DNA of 64,000 nucleotides from NCBI GenBank assembly GCA_025060695.1, contig JANXBH010000003.1:54114-118113 (forward strand), read 5' to 3'. The position numbers were made by a program, and so were the translations under genes. Numbering within the stretch: the stretch's first letter is position 1; every line of letters starts with the position of its first letter. A model generated the notes under the pieces. It did not search any database and was not told the DNA's origin. It worked only from the letters and a program-made list of their open reading frames with translations. This stretch comes from Caldifarciminota bacterium. Its GTDB lineage: Bacteria; Hydrothermota; Hydrothermia; LBFQ01; DSFT01. Below are positions 26,783 through 36,342 of this stretch, one piece after another.

Positions 26783-27156
26783 AATTTAATGTATAATTCC
26801 TGCTTTTTATGCATTTCTTCTTCTTTTAACTTTAATTTATGGTCATATCCTAATAAGTGTAGAACTCCATGTAAACTGTAAAATGCAGTATAAAATGAAA
26901 AATCTCCAAGTTTCTTTGCATAATCTACATTTACATAAACTTCCGCAATATTTCCAAGTTCAAAGGACAATACATCAGTAGTTTTGTTCTTAAAAAGGAA
27001 TTTTTTATTTAAATCCTTCATAACTCTATTATTTGTGAGAATAATATAAATTTTTCTAAATTTAAACTTTTTTTCCTTTTTTAAAACACTCTCTAAAAAA
27101 GCCTTTAAGCGCTTTTTATATCCCTTCAAGTTTACTTTACCGAAAATTTCAATCAT
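26770..27156 (-). CDS. ybeY: endoribonuclease YbeY
   Basis: A 128-residue metalloprotein for rRNA maturation and ribosome quality control. The zinc-binding signature HGVLHLLGYDH (three histidines) is near residue 95, and the upstream LNKKFLFKNKTTDVLSFE is the conserved YbeY N-terminal half. Length is slightly below the usual 150. It overlaps the HD-domain gene by 8 nt and corC by 13 nt, in the widely conserved phoH-ybeY neighbourhood. Confidence 0.92.
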   Translation of the reverse strand: MIEIFGKVNLKGYKKRLKAFLESVLKKEKKFKFRKIYIILTNNRVMKDLNKKFLFKNKTTDVLSFELGNIAEVYVNVDYAKKLGDFSFYTAFYSLHGVLHLLGYDHKLKLKEEEMHKKQELYIKLWKY

Positions 27157-29032
27157 ATGCTATCCTTGGATGATATATACTATCAAGAACTTTAATAAAA
27201 ACCTCTTCAATTTTTTCTAAGTCCTTTCTTTTTAAATCTGTATTTTCTAAATAACCGCCTTCCCATTTAGTATTTAATATAGTTTTCACTATTTTTTTTA
27301 TTGATTCCTTATCCTTTTCCTTTAAGCTTCTCACTGCTGCTTCAACCGCATCCGCTAACATTACTATACCTTCTTCTTTATTTCTTGGGTTTGGACCGGG
27401 GTATTGAAAAATTTTCTTATCAATATTAGGATTCTTAGCTATAGCCTTTTTATAAAATGGCTCTAATATAGTATTTCCATGATGAGTTCTAATAATGTCT
27501 ATTATACCATTTGGAAGCCCATATTTTTTTGCAAGCTTAACACCTTCAATTACATGTTCTATAATTATTTTTGCACTTTCTTCTGGTTCAAGTTCATCGT
27601 GTGGATTATAACCTATTTGATTTTCTACAAAATATTGAGGATTTTTAATCTTTCCAATATCATGAAAATATGCTCCAACTTTACACAGCAAGGCATCAGC
27701 TCCCACTTCTTCCGCAGCTTCTTGTGCTAATATGGAAACATTTATGGAGTGATTATATGTGCCAGGTGCTTTTTCTCTTAGCATTTCAATTAACTTATGT
27801 TCTAAACTTGCTATATCAAGCAGATTGAATTTTGTAGTTAATCTTGTAAATCTTTCTAAAACCAAAAGCATTAGTATGGCAAGTAGTAATGAAAACGACA
27901 CAGAGGTAGTAATCCATATAATTTCATTTAAAGTAGGTATTTGATATCTTAGAATACCTTGAAAGAATATACTTACAGGTATTATAATAACTGCTATAAT
28001 AACAATTTCATATCTTCTATTTATCATTCCTGAGAGTAAAATAGTAGCTATTGAAACCAAAAGCGTCCAGATGAAGACTAAAAAGTCCATGTTGTAATAT
28101 ATACCTAAAATAATTGAGGATGTAGTGGCAAAGTTTATACAAACTGGTTTTGATATAAGAAACGAAAGTAATAAGCTAAAAAATACTAAAGTATTGAAGG
28201 TATAACTAAATCCAAAAGTTATTAGAAAACTATGTACAATACAAAAAAGCGTTATGCTAAAATTAAGTAGTATAACATTTTGAAATGACAAGTCTTTTTT
28301 ATAGAAATTTATACTTGCCCAAATGAAGAAAATTGGTATTATCAATAGTAAGCTAAATACAAAATTTCTATTTTGATATAATGCTTTTATTTTTTCAAAA
28401 ATTTCCTTATCTACAATTTCATCTCTTTTTACAATCAATTCACCCTTCTTTATTTTATACTTGTAAATATCAATAGTTTTTAGAGCGCTTTCTCTATTTA
28501 AGTTAGTTAGCCTACTATCAAACTTTAAATTTGATTTTATATTTTCAAGTAAAAAAATTTTTACTTTTTCTATTGAATCAGGATATATAAGTTTTAATTT
28601 TGAAATAATTGTATCGTAAACCATTGAAAATGAAAGAATAGAATTTTTGTTTTTTTCAAATAATTCCCCCTGTATATATATTGCAATTTTTTCTGCAGGG
28701 TCATTTTGTAAAAACCTATAGTCTTCATCTGAAACAATTCCAACCTTTGCGAATTTTTGAATTTCTTCTTTTAAAAACTCATAAAGAGGTGAATTTAAAA
28801 CATTCTTTATAGAATAGTCTTCGTATATAAAAACAGGATAAATTTCAGAAATAACTTTTAAACTTTCAGCTTTAATTTCAGAAGCACTTTTTTTTACTTG
28901 TATATCATAAGGTGCGTATATATCTATATTGGACTTTTGATTTAGCTTTATAGAACTATATGGATTAGGGACAAAAATAGAACATACTATAGCGGAAACA
29001 AGAAAAGGGATATAATTAACTATTTTTTTCAT
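27149..29032 (-). CDS. 7TM receptor with HD phosphohydrolase domain (PgpH-like)
   Basis: A 627-residue inner-membrane protein. Residues 1-30 are a signal/anchor helix, residues about 40-220 the extracytoplasmic 7TMR-HDED domain, about 225-400 six to seven transmembrane helices, and about 410-620 an HDIG domain: TYNHSINVSILAQEAA, GAYFHDIGKI, EHVIEGVKLAKKYGLP, IRTHHGN. Relatives (PgpH) hydrolyse cyclic di-AMP. The ATG at 29032 is preferred over an upstream TTG at 29041. It overlaps phoH by 17 nt, the classic phoH-pgpH-ybeY arrangement. Confidence 0.9.
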   Translation of the reverse strand: MKKIVNYIPFLVSAIVCSIFVPNPYSSIKLNQKSNIDIYAPYDIQVKKSASEIKAESLKVISEIYPVFIYEDYSIKNVLNSPLYEFLKEEIQKFAKVGIVSDEDYRFLQNDPAEKIAIYIQGELFEKNKNSILSFSMVYDTIISKLKLIYPDSIEKVKIFLLENIKSNLKFDSRLTNLNRESALKTIDIYKYKIKKGELIVKRDEIVDKEIFEKIKALYQNRNFVFSLLLIIPIFFIWASINFYKKDLSFQNVILLNFSITLFCIVHSFLITFGFSYTFNTLVFFSLLLSFLISKPVCINFATTSSIILGIYYNMDFLVFIWTLLVSIATILLSGMINRRYEIVIIAVIIIPVSIFFQGILRYQIPTLNEIIWITTSVSFSLLLAILMLLVLERFTRLTTKFNLLDIASLEHKLIEMLREKAPGTYNHSINVSILAQEAAEEVGADALLCKVGAYFHDIGKIKNPQYFVENQIGYNPHDELEPEESAKIIIEHVIEGVKLAKKYGLPNGIIDIIRTHHGNTILEPFYKKAIAKNPNIDKKIFQYPGPNPRNKEEGIVMLADAVEAAVRSLKEKDKESIKKIVKTILNTKWEGGYLENTDLKRKDLEKIEEVFIKVLDSIYHPRIAYD

Positions 29033-29942
29033 AAGCTTCAATAATTTGTTTTACAAGTGGATGTCTTACAACGTCTTCTTTTGCAAATTCTATAAACTCA
29101 ATACCTTTTATATTTTTTAGAATATTTCTTGCAACTATAAGCCCTGAAACTTTGTTTTTTGGTAAATCTATTTGAGTTATATCACCAGTTATAACAACTT
29201 TGGAACGAATACCTATTCTTGTTAAAAACATTTTCATCTGAACGTTTGTAGTATTTTGTGCTTCATCAAGTATAATAAATGCCTCGGACAATGTTCTTCC
29301 TCTCATATATGCAAGTGGTGCAATTTCTACAATTTTCATATCTATTAGTTTTTGTACCTTGTCCGCAGGGACAAGAGCAAATAGTGCATCATATAATGGT
29401 GTTAAATACGGTGATATTTTTTCCTCATAAGTCCCTGGCAAATAACCTAAACTTTCTCCTGCTTCAACAGCAGGTCTTGTTAATATAATTCTTTCAACTC
29501 TTTCCTCATTTAAGTATTTTACCGCCATAGCAATAGCCAAAAAAGTTTTACCTGTCCCTGCAGGACCAATAGCAAATACTATATCATTATTATCAATAGC
29601 TTTTAGATATTTAAGCTGATTTTCAGTATGGGGTATTACTTTCTTTTTAGGTGTAACAATTTCATAAGTTTCTATTTTTCCGAGCTTTCTTTTTATTTTT
29701 TGCACTGTTTCAATCACATCCCACTCTTCTATTTTATTTAGTTTATGATAATTACTTACAAGGCTTTTCATAACCATTTCAAGTTGTAATAGTTCTTCTT
29801 CATCTCCTTCTGCTACTAATGATAAATCTTCTGTCCAAATTTTTAGATTAGGGAATAATTTTTTTAGTGACTTTAAATTTATATCATTATAACCTACGAA
29901 TTTTTGAATGTCTACATCTTTTAAGCTAAATTCTAATTTCAC
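29016..29942 (-). CDS. PhoH-like ATPase
   Basis: A 308-residue cytoplasmic protein with an N-terminal KH-like region (about 1-75), then the PhoH P-loop domain: FAIGPAGTGKTFLAIAMAVKYL (in part GPAGTGKT), RIILTRPAVEAGESLGYLPG, PLAYMRGRTLSEAFIILDEA, GDITQIDLP. The family is linked to RNA metabolism, often beside ybeY. The start is GTG, 10 nt after the cytochrome c stop. GGAGG lies about 14 nt upstream, overlapping the end of the cytochrome gene. Confidence 0.9.
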   Translation of the reverse strand: MKLEFSLKDVDIQKFVGYNDINLKSLKKLFPNLKIWTEDLSLVAEGDEEELLQLEMVMKSLVSNYHKLNKIEEWDVIETVQKIKRKLGKIETYEIVTPKKKVIPHTENQLKYLKAIDNNDIVFAIGPAGTGKTFLAIAMAVKYLNEERVERIILTRPAVEAGESLGYLPGTYEEKISPYLTPLYDALFALVPADKVQKLIDMKIVEIAPLAYMRGRTLSEAFIILDEAQNTTNVQMKMFLTRIGIRSKVVITGDITQIDLPKNKVSGLIVARNILKNIKGIEFIEFAKEDVVRHPLVKQIIEAYEKNS

Positions 29943-29952
29943 TCGTTAAAGC

Positions 29953-30357
29953 TTATCCTCCAGATATTTTTCTAAGATAAGCTATAATTGCTTTTGCTTC
30001 CTCAACACTTACATTTTGGTTTGGCATAGGTGTTCCATATTCTTTTAATTGTTTTTTTGCTTCTTCGTCATGTTTTAACATAGAGTCAGGATTTACTATC
30101 ATAGCGATTAACCATTCTTCTGTTCTCTCTTTTGTTACACCCTTTAATCCAGGACCTACAAGCTTATGATTTTTTTCCTTGTCAGGATAATGACATCCAG
30201 CACAACCTTTAGTTTGAAAGAGTTTTTCACCCTTTTGAACTATATCAACAACCTCAGTTTGAGTAGATTTTTCTTCTGTTTTCTTTTCTTCCTGCTTGCC
30301 TTGTCCTCCACAAGCAATCAAGGAAGTTAAAATTAGAGTTAAAGTTAATTTTTTCAT
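29953..30357 (-). CDS. lipoprotein c-type cytochrome
   Basis: A 134-residue protein. MKKLTLTLILTSLIAC is a lipoprotein signal with lipobox LIAC, followed by a Lys/Glu-rich linker (about residues 20-40). One heme site, CAGCH, lies near residue 57, and a likely axial methionine in GTPMPNQNVS near residue 110, giving a class I cytochrome c. It should be anchored to a membrane outside the cytoplasm and carry electrons. The ATG at 30357, 8 nt after TAAAAT, is chosen over the frame's earlier start at 30366. CcmF at 4456 is the probable maturation factor. Confidence 0.88.
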   Translation of the reverse strand: MKKLTLTLILTSLIACGGQGKQEEKKTEEKSTQTEVVDIVQKGEKLFQTKGCAGCHYPDKEKNHKLVGPGLKGVTKERTEEWLIAMIVNPDSMLKHDEEAKKQLKEYGTPMPNQNVSVEEAKAIIAYLRKISGG

Positions 30358-30365
30358 AGTCCACA

Positions 30366-30371
30366 ATTTTA
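30366..30371 (-). promoter_or_regulatory. -10-like element (TAAAAT) of the cytochrome-phoH operon
   Basis: Minus-strand ACTTTAAAATTGTGGACT lies 8 nt before the ATG at 30357, between the tRNA-Gly 3' end and the cytochrome gene. It decides the start codon. Confidence 0.55.
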
Positions 30372-30382
30372 AAGTACAAAGA

Positions 30383-30454
30383 AGCGGGCGACGGGATTTG
30401 AACCCGCGACCTCCTGCTTGGGAAGCAGATGCTCTACCCCTGAGCTACGCCCGC
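30383..30454 (-). tRNA. tRNA-Gly (anticodon CCC)
   Basis: A 72-nt cloverleaf: acceptor GCGGGCG/CGCCCGC, D-arm GCTCAGGGGTAGAGC, anticodon loop TTCCCAA (CCC), T-arm GCGGGTTCAAATCCCGT, discriminator U. The 3' CCA is not encoded. The first 10 nt overlap the end of the upstream same-strand gene, whose TAG stop lies at tRNA positions 8-10. Confidence 0.93.
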
Positions 30455-31158
30455 GATAATCCATATACAAGAAACTTAGCTCCTCCAATTGTTTCACTTT
30501 CAGCTAATACTATGTAAATTTTATCATCTTTTTTCTCTCCATATAAAATAAGACCTTCTAACTTTACATGAAAACTACTAAAACCTTCCAAATTCAAACC
30601 TAGCATTGACCACAAGTTTGAAATAGTCTCAATCAACTTACTTAAATTTGGTTTATACTCTAATTCTTTTGAAATGAAAAATCTTTCTAATTTATTATTT
30701 GATACTATACCTACAAGTCTTACTCCTCTTATTTCAGATATCTTTTGTTCTTGAGTTTGCTCATCTGCTAAACTAAACGCCAATTCCTGAAGCTCCTCTT
30801 CTAACTCCTTACTCACTGACTTTGGAGTTTCTTCTTCAGCAGATAGAATATGCATCAATGCTTCTAATTCTTTCTCCAAATCTTCACTTACTTCTTCACT
30901 CTTGAATTCCTCAATTGAAAATTCAGGTATTTCTATTATTTCTTCTTTAAAGTCCTGTATTCTACTTAGAACACCTGGGAATGTTGATAGTAGTTTATTT
31001 ACTATATCTATATCAAATGGGGTGCTTTCGTTTATTGACTTTATGTCAACATTTGAAATCTCGGACCAATACGATATAGCCCTATCTATTGCATCCTCGC
31101 TTAGTCCCTTATTTTTCAATTCGTCAATTGCGTTTTCTACCATAAGCTTAATCTCCAT
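30445..31158 (-). CDS. unknown acidic protein with a possible Roadblock/LC7-like C-terminal domain
   Basis: A 237-residue cytosolic protein. Residues 1-70 are helical (a helical-bundle start such as LKNKGLSEDAIDRAISYW), residues about 75-140 are very Glu-rich and probably a flexible or coiled linker, and residues about 140-237 form an alternating alpha/beta domain (RLVGIVSNNKLERFFIS, LILYGEKKDDKIYIVLAE) that resembles Roadblock/LC7, the fold of MglB-type regulators of small GTPases. The domain call is tentative. It is divergent from sprA and its stop codon lies within tRNA-Gly. ATG is 9 nt after TAAAAT. Confidence 0.45.
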   Translation of the reverse strand: MEIKLMVENAIDELKNKGLSEDAIDRAISYWSEISNVDIKSINESTPFDIDIVNKLLSTFPGVLSRIQDFKEEIIEIPEFSIEEFKSEEVSEDLEKELEALMHILSAEEETPKSVSKELEEELQELAFSLADEQTQEQKISEIRGVRLVGIVSNNKLERFFISKELEYKPNLSKLIETISNLWSMLGLNLEGFSSFHVKLEGLILYGEKKDDKIYIVLAESETIGGAKFLVYGLSRA

Positions 31159-31167
31159 AATTTTAAA

Positions 31168-31173
31168 ATTTTA
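31168..31173 (-). promoter_or_regulatory. -10-like element (TAAAAT)
   Basis: Minus-strand GCTTTAAAATTTT lies 9 nt before the ATG at 31158. A second overlapping copy at 31165-31160 is too close to the ATG. Confidence 0.5.
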
Positions 31174-31217
31174 AAGCATTAAACTATTAACCAATTACAT
31201 ACTTGTTTACTGAGCTT

Positions 31218-31223
31218 TAAAAT
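31218..31223 (+). promoter_or_regulatory. -10-like element (TAAAAT) of sprA
   Basis: GCTTTAAAATTTAAAAG lies 25 nt before the TTG at 31249, the largest spacing for a motif gene without a Shine-Dalgarno. The frame is closed by stops at 31234-31242 and 31246, so no nearer start exists. Confidence 0.45.
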
Positions 31224-31248
31224 TTAAAAGAATTAGTAGTAAGTGTGA

Positions 31249-34200
31249 TTGTTCTGGTATTTAGTTAATTTTGAAATATCAGGGTTAAAGGATTCTACTT
31301 TTTTTAATTATGAGGAAAGCAAAGTTTATTTTCTAAAAGTATATAGAGGCATAGTTATTGATACCACCAAAGTAATAACATTTGAAGAGTACTTTAAGCT
31401 AATAACTGATAGTTTATTTTATAAGAATTATGAAAATACAATGAAGATAAAGTCTCAATCACAACAAGCTGGGATTATTCCAACAATTACTGTCCCTATA
31501 GACATTCCTATTGGTTTAGGATTTCTCGGAGGTAATGAAGCAAGGATTGATATTAGAGGAAGTCAAAGTATGGAGTTCGGTGGTTCTTCAAATAGTATAA
31601 TCTCACCAACAGACTACGGTTCATCTACATTTCCACAGCTTCAAATGAAACAAACAATAAATGTAAGTCTTGGAGGAACAATAGGTAAAAAACTCAATGT
31701 AGTAATAGACCACAATTCCGAAGAATTGGACCAAACAAAAAATAAAGTAAGACTTTCATACAATGGTGAAGAAGACGAAGTTTTCCAACTTGTTGAATTA
31801 GGTGATGCAAGCTCTTTGCAGTTTCCTTCTACCAAATTTTCAAGCTTACCCTTAACTTCTGATAATTCTCTATTTGGTATAAGGGCAAATACTCAGCTTG
31901 GTCCAATCAAAAGCACTATAGTATTAGCAAGAGAAAAAGGTCAAGTAAATACTCAGAGTATTAGAGCAAGTTTTTCACAATCTACTGATACTATATATGC
32001 AAGGGAATATGAAAAATTTAGATTCTTTTACCTTGACGAAACTGACTCAATAGTTGAGTTAAAGGTTTTTATTGATGATAGAATAAATACTAATAATAAC
32101 TTATCGGCTTATGGAAAGGCATGTTTTGATGCGAACGTAAATATTTACTGTGAAGAAGGATACTTTGATTTAGATACTAACTATATTAGATGGGGAGGAA
32201 ATGTTATTGAATTTACAAGGACAATTGGTGAAAACTTCGTTATAGGTGTTTACTATAGAACTTTAAGTGGAAAAACAGTTGGCTCTCTTTCAAATCCTCT
32301 TCTACTAAAAATTATAAAACCTGAGAATTTATCTTCTATAGAAAATGAAAATAATCAAGTAAGAATATATCTATGGAAGATGCAATTAAAAAATATATAC
32401 TACATAGGTTTTGATAGCACAACAACAAGTTTAAGCCTTGCAATTTATAAAGATACTGTCCCAATACCCATTGATGGAGAAAACGGAAAGAAGTATATTC
32501 AGATTTTCAAGCTTGATAATAATAACGATGGTTTGGTAGATTTAAGCTATACCGATCCGAGTACAGGTAAAATATACGCTATACTTGCAAGAGGATATTT
32601 AATCTTTCCTGACTTAGAACCTTTTCCTGATACAATTATATACAAAAAATACAACTTCATAGGTTCTGAGGGGACCAAGTTTTTCATGGTAGTTCAAAAT
32701 GTGAAAGTAAATAATTATATTGAGCTTCCTCCTGATGTTATTGCAGGTAGTGTAAAGGTTTTTGTAAATGGTGTAGAATTACCTCAAAGTGATTATAGCG
32801 TAGTAGGAAATAGAATAGTTTTTAACAAGTATATAGACCCTAATGCAAATATTGAAATTAGATATGAAAGTGGAAGCATATTTCAATTTGGTAGTAAGAG
32901 TATTTTAGGTATAAGGAATGATTATTACGTAAATGAAAATATAAGATTTGGAAGCTCTTACTTAATGAGAAGTGTTAGTGCTGGGTTTATTAGACCAGAG
33001 ATAAATAATGAATCAAGAAGAACACAAATTTTAGAGTTTGATCTTGAAAGTAAGTTCAACTTGGATTATTTAAATAATCTATTTTTAAAACTTCCCGGAT
33101 ACTCAGGAAAACCTTATATTAGTATAAAAGGAGAGGTAGCAAAAAGTATACCTGAAATTTCAACAACTAAAGAGGGATACATTGACGATATGGAAAATAT
33201 AAATGAAAGTAATAGTGCAAGTCTTAGTGGATTTGATTGGCACTACGGTTCCCTACCTGCGGGTTATATTGTAGATAATTATGTAAAATATCTAAAATGG
33301 AGACCTTTTGGATTTCCAAAGGGACAAATTTATCCAAATTTAACTGATGAAAGAGAAAGAAACTCCATAGAAAACACAATTGGATTTTATTTTGAACCTA
33401 TTAATTTAAATACCAACAACAATTGGTTTAGTGTAATTAGTCTATTAGATAAATCAGGATATGACTTTTCAAGAGTTAGCACAATAGAGGTAATTTTAAA
33501 AAGTAAAGAGGATATTACCTTGAGAATAGATGTAGGCTACGATATACCTGAGGACGAAATAAGAAGAGATATACTTGGAAATTTAAAAGGACCCAATGGT
33601 ATTTTAGATAGTGAGGATAAAAATAATAATTGTATTTTGGACGCATCGTTAAATGAGGATGTTGGTTTTGAGGGGGACTACGCATTTGATTTTAATAACA
33701 ACTTCGCAGGGACTAAAAATAACGGAAGGCTTGATAGTGAAGGACTTGTAGATTGTTGGCGTTTAAATTTAAATTCAAACTACTGGACATTTATAATAAA
33801 TATGCAGCAATTACAACCAATTAGTAATATAAACGGTTGGAAGTTCTATAGAATTTCATTTTTAGAGCCTGATTCTACATTTGGAAGACCTGATATATAT
33901 AGAGTAAGATATATAAGATTAACTTTTAGTGGATTTACTAAAAGTGATACTATATTTTTGGCAAAGCTAAACTTTAAGGGAAATAGATGGATAGTAGGGA
34001 CAAAAGTAAATCCACCTGAAAAATTCACAATAACTCAAGTAAATACAAAGGAGAACCCTGAGTATATTAAACCGCCTTGGGTAAAGCAATTTTTAAATCC
34101 TGATGGAACTGTAGAAAGCGAAGGTTCATTAGCTTTAATTTATGAAAACATTCCACAAAATAAAGAATTTTTAGCATATAGAACAAGTTCAAAGGGTAAT

Positions 34201-36339
34201 AATTTAATTTTTTACAATAAAATTTCATATTACATAAGACCATCACCAAATACGATTGCACCATATCCAAAAATTGTATTTAAATACGGAAAAGACACAA
34301 GTAATTACTACTTTTACGAATATAAAATCATTTCAAATGAATGGCAAATAGTAGATGTAGATATAAAGAAAGTTGTGGATTTTAAGAAACAAATATTACA
34401 AAGTGGTAATTTTGACCCAAGTACAATATATAAAAATGAAAACTATGGATTTAAAGGAAATCCAAGTTTATTGGATATTAGATTCTATAGTTTTTCCGTT
34501 GTAAATGAAAGTCAAATACCAATAAGTGGAACTATTTGGATAAATGATATAAGAGCTATTGAACCTGAGGATATTAGTGCAAATGCCATGGACATCTCAA
34601 GTAATTTAAGTCTTGGAAATTTTATGAATTTAAATATTGCTTATACAAATAAAAGGGCAGGTTTTAGAGGACTATTAGAAGACCAACCTTCAAATGATAA
34701 TACAAGCAATTTTTCACTTAACTATGGTATAAATTTAGAGAGATTTACCAAAAGTAGTTGGGGTATTACTTTACCATTAACTATTAGCTATTCCTCAAGT
34801 CAAATTTATCCTAAGTATAAAACCGGAACTGATTTAGTAATAGAGGAAGATAAGGAAAAGTATATGACAATTAATAGAAACTACTCAATATCAACAAGCT
34901 ATAGAAAATCCTCCTCAAACAATAGAATACTTAGATACTTAATCGACCCTATAGGACTTCAATATAGCTACAATCTAAATAATTCAAGAAGTTATACTTC
35001 AGCTGACTCTACTCAGTCTTTTTCTATTTCTGGTTCATACTCATTAACACCTACCATTCTAAGACCCCCGAAAGTTCTAAATAAAGAGATTTTCTACCTT
35101 CCAAGAAGCATAAACTTTTCACTAAACTACAGAGAAGATTATAAGAAAAATATAAACTTTGTTTCAAATACAAGCCAGTTTATTCCAAATAGGCAAATTG
35201 GAGGGAACTTTTCTATTAACTATTCTATCATTAGTAATCTTTCAAATAGTTATAGTCAAAGCAGAAACTTTGATAGAATAAAGAACAAGTGGACCTCATT
35301 TTCAGAAAACTTTAACAATTCCTTAAACTTTTCATCTCTCATATTTAACAACTCTATAAGCTATAGTGCAAGCTATCAAGAATCTCAAGTATCATCGGAT
35401 ACTTCAAAAATATACAACATTTTACAATCATCAAATTTAAGCTATAATCTTTCAACGAGAAATATATTTACAAGGTTCTACTTATCAGAACCAAATATAA
35501 ATTTTAGTTATTCTAAAAGCTTTTCAATACCAAATCAAGCAATATCACAAGGTTATAAATTCAGATTAGGTTTTGAATTTCCAAATATTGACAGTCAATT
35601 TACTTGGTCAGAAAACTATGGCTTGAACTTCAATCAATCACTAAATTTAAATAACTTTTCAATTTCCACAAGCCCATCTTATAATATAAATACAAACTAC
35701 TCTACTATAAAAGTCAGGAAAGAAGATAGAAGTTTCCCAAGTATTACAATTAATGTAAATTCTATACCACTTTTTGGTCCAATAAAAGAAGTAATCACAA
35801 GCCCAAATATAACTACAAGCCTAAGAATTACTAATTCCAAGACTACAAACTTTAAGCCTGACAACAGTATAGAAGTAGTATCAAGTTATATTAGAGATTT
35901 ATCTCCACTCCTTCAAACATCTTTATCTATAAAAGACGGTACATCTATATCTATGACATATAACAACAGAAAACAAATATCAAAGTTTAAAGACTATAGA
36001 AATGCCCAAACTATAAATACAAATAGTGATTTTACACTTAGTATGTCTAGAATAATCACCCCCCAAGACAATTTTCCACTTGTAGGAAATCTAAGAAGTA
36101 ACCTAAATGTTAATATTAGCTATAGCATATCCAACTCAAAACAAACTACTATAACCGAAAATTATGAAAATGTTGATATAGATAACTATAGTAGAAATGT
36201 AAGCATTCAATCTGATTATATATTTAGTAGTTCTATCAGTGCAAACTTAACTATTAATCATACAAGAAGCTTAAATAGAATTACTTTAATTGGAAATCAA
36301 AACTTTTCAATAATAATGAGAGTTAATATTCAATTTTAA
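31249..36339 (+). CDS. sprA: SprA homologue, outer-membrane translocon of the type IX secretion system
   Basis: A 1696-residue protein, shorter than Bacteroidetes SprA (about 2400). Residues about 40-130 (VITFEEYFKLITDSLFY ... RGSQSMEFGGSS) match the conserved SprA N-terminal region; the plug-like repeats include KLNVVIDHNSEELDQTKNKV and EDEVFQLVELGDASSLQFPS. A middle module SVKVFVNGVELPQSDYSVVG precedes a large C-terminal barrel rich in Asn/Ser/Tyr strands, ending NFSIIMRVNIQF. It forms the pore through which sorting-domain proteins such as those at 23528 and 53225-62622 leave the cell. The TTG start gives MFWYLVNFEISG, with no recognisable signal peptide. No other T9SS genes lie nearby. Confidence 0.85.
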   Translation: MFWYLVNFEISGLKDSTFFNYEESKVYFLKVYRGIVIDTTKVITFEEYFKLITDSLFYKNYENTMKIKSQSQQAGIIPTITVPIDIPIGLGFLGGNEARIDIRGSQSMEFGGSSNSIISPTDYGSSTFPQLQMKQTINVSLGGTIGKKLNVVIDHNSEELDQTKNKVRLSYNGEEDEVFQLVELGDASSLQFPSTKFSSLPLTSDNSLFGIRANTQLGPIKSTIVLAREKGQVNTQSIRASFSQSTDTIYAREYEKFRFFYLDETDSIVELKVFIDDRINTNNNLSAYGKACFDANVNIYCEEGYFDLDTNYIRWGGNVIEFTRTIGENFVIGVYYRTLSGKTVGSLSNPLLLKIIKPENLSSIENENNQVRIYLWKMQLKNIYYIGFDSTTTSLSLAIYKDTVPIPIDGENGKKYIQIFKLDNNNDGLVDLSYTDPSTGKIYAILARGYLIFPDLEPFPDTIIYKKYNFIGSEGTKFFMVVQNVKVNNYIELPPDVIAGSVKVFVNGVELPQSDYSVVGNRIVFNKYIDPNANIEIRYESGSIFQFGSKSILGIRNDYYVNENIRFGSSYLMRSVSAGFIRPEINNESRRTQILEFDLESKFNLDYLNNLFLKLPGYSGKPYISIKGEVAKSIPEISTTKEGYIDDMENINESNSASLSGFDWHYGSLPAGYIVDNYVKYLKWRPFGFPKGQIYPNLTDERERNSIENTIGFYFEPINLNTNNNWFSVISLLDKSGYDFSRVSTIEVILKSKEDITLRIDVGYDIPEDEIRRDILGNLKGPNGILDSEDKNNNCILDASLNEDVGFEGDYAFDFNNNFAGTKNNGRLDSEGLVDCWRLNLNSNYWTFIINMQQLQPISNINGWKFYRISFLEPDSTFGRPDIYRVRYIRLTFSGFTKSDTIFLAKLNFKGNRWIVGTKVNPPEKFTITQVNTKENPEYIKPPWVKQFLNPDGTVESEGSLALIYENIPQNKEFLAYRTSSKGNNLIFYNKISYYIRPSPNTIAPYPKIVFKYGKDTSNYYFYEYKIISNEWQIVDVDIKKVVDFKKQILQSGNFDPSTIYKNENYGFKGNPSLLDIRFYSFSVVNESQIPISGTIWINDIRAIEPEDISANAMDISSNLSLGNFMNLNIAYTNKRAGFRGLLEDQPSNDNTSNFSLNYGINLERFTKSSWGITLPLTISYSSSQIYPKYKTGTDLVIEEDKEKYMTINRNYSISTSYRKSSSNNRILRYLIDPIGLQYSYNLNNSRSYTSADSTQSFSISGSYSLTPTILRPPKVLNKEIFYLPRSINFSLNYREDYKKNINFVSNTSQFIPNRQIGGNFSINYSIISNLSNSYSQSRNFDRIKNKWTSFSENFNNSLNFSSLIFNNSISYSASYQESQVSSDTSKIYNILQSSNLSYNLSTRNIFTRFYLSEPNINFSYSKSFSIPNQAISQGYKFRLGFEFPNIDSQFTWSENYGLNFNQSLNLNNFSISTSPSYNINTNYSTIKVRKEDRSFPSITINVNSIPLFGPIKEVITSPNITTSLRITNSKTTNFKPDNSIEVVSSYIRDLSPLLQTSLSIKDGTSISMTYNNRKQISKFKDYRNAQTINTNSDFTLSMSRIITPQDNFPLVGNLRSNLNVNISYSISNSKQTTITENYENVDIDNYSRNVSIQSDYIFSSSISANLTINHTRSLNRITLIGNQNFSIIMRVNIQF

Positions 36340-36342
36340 CTT

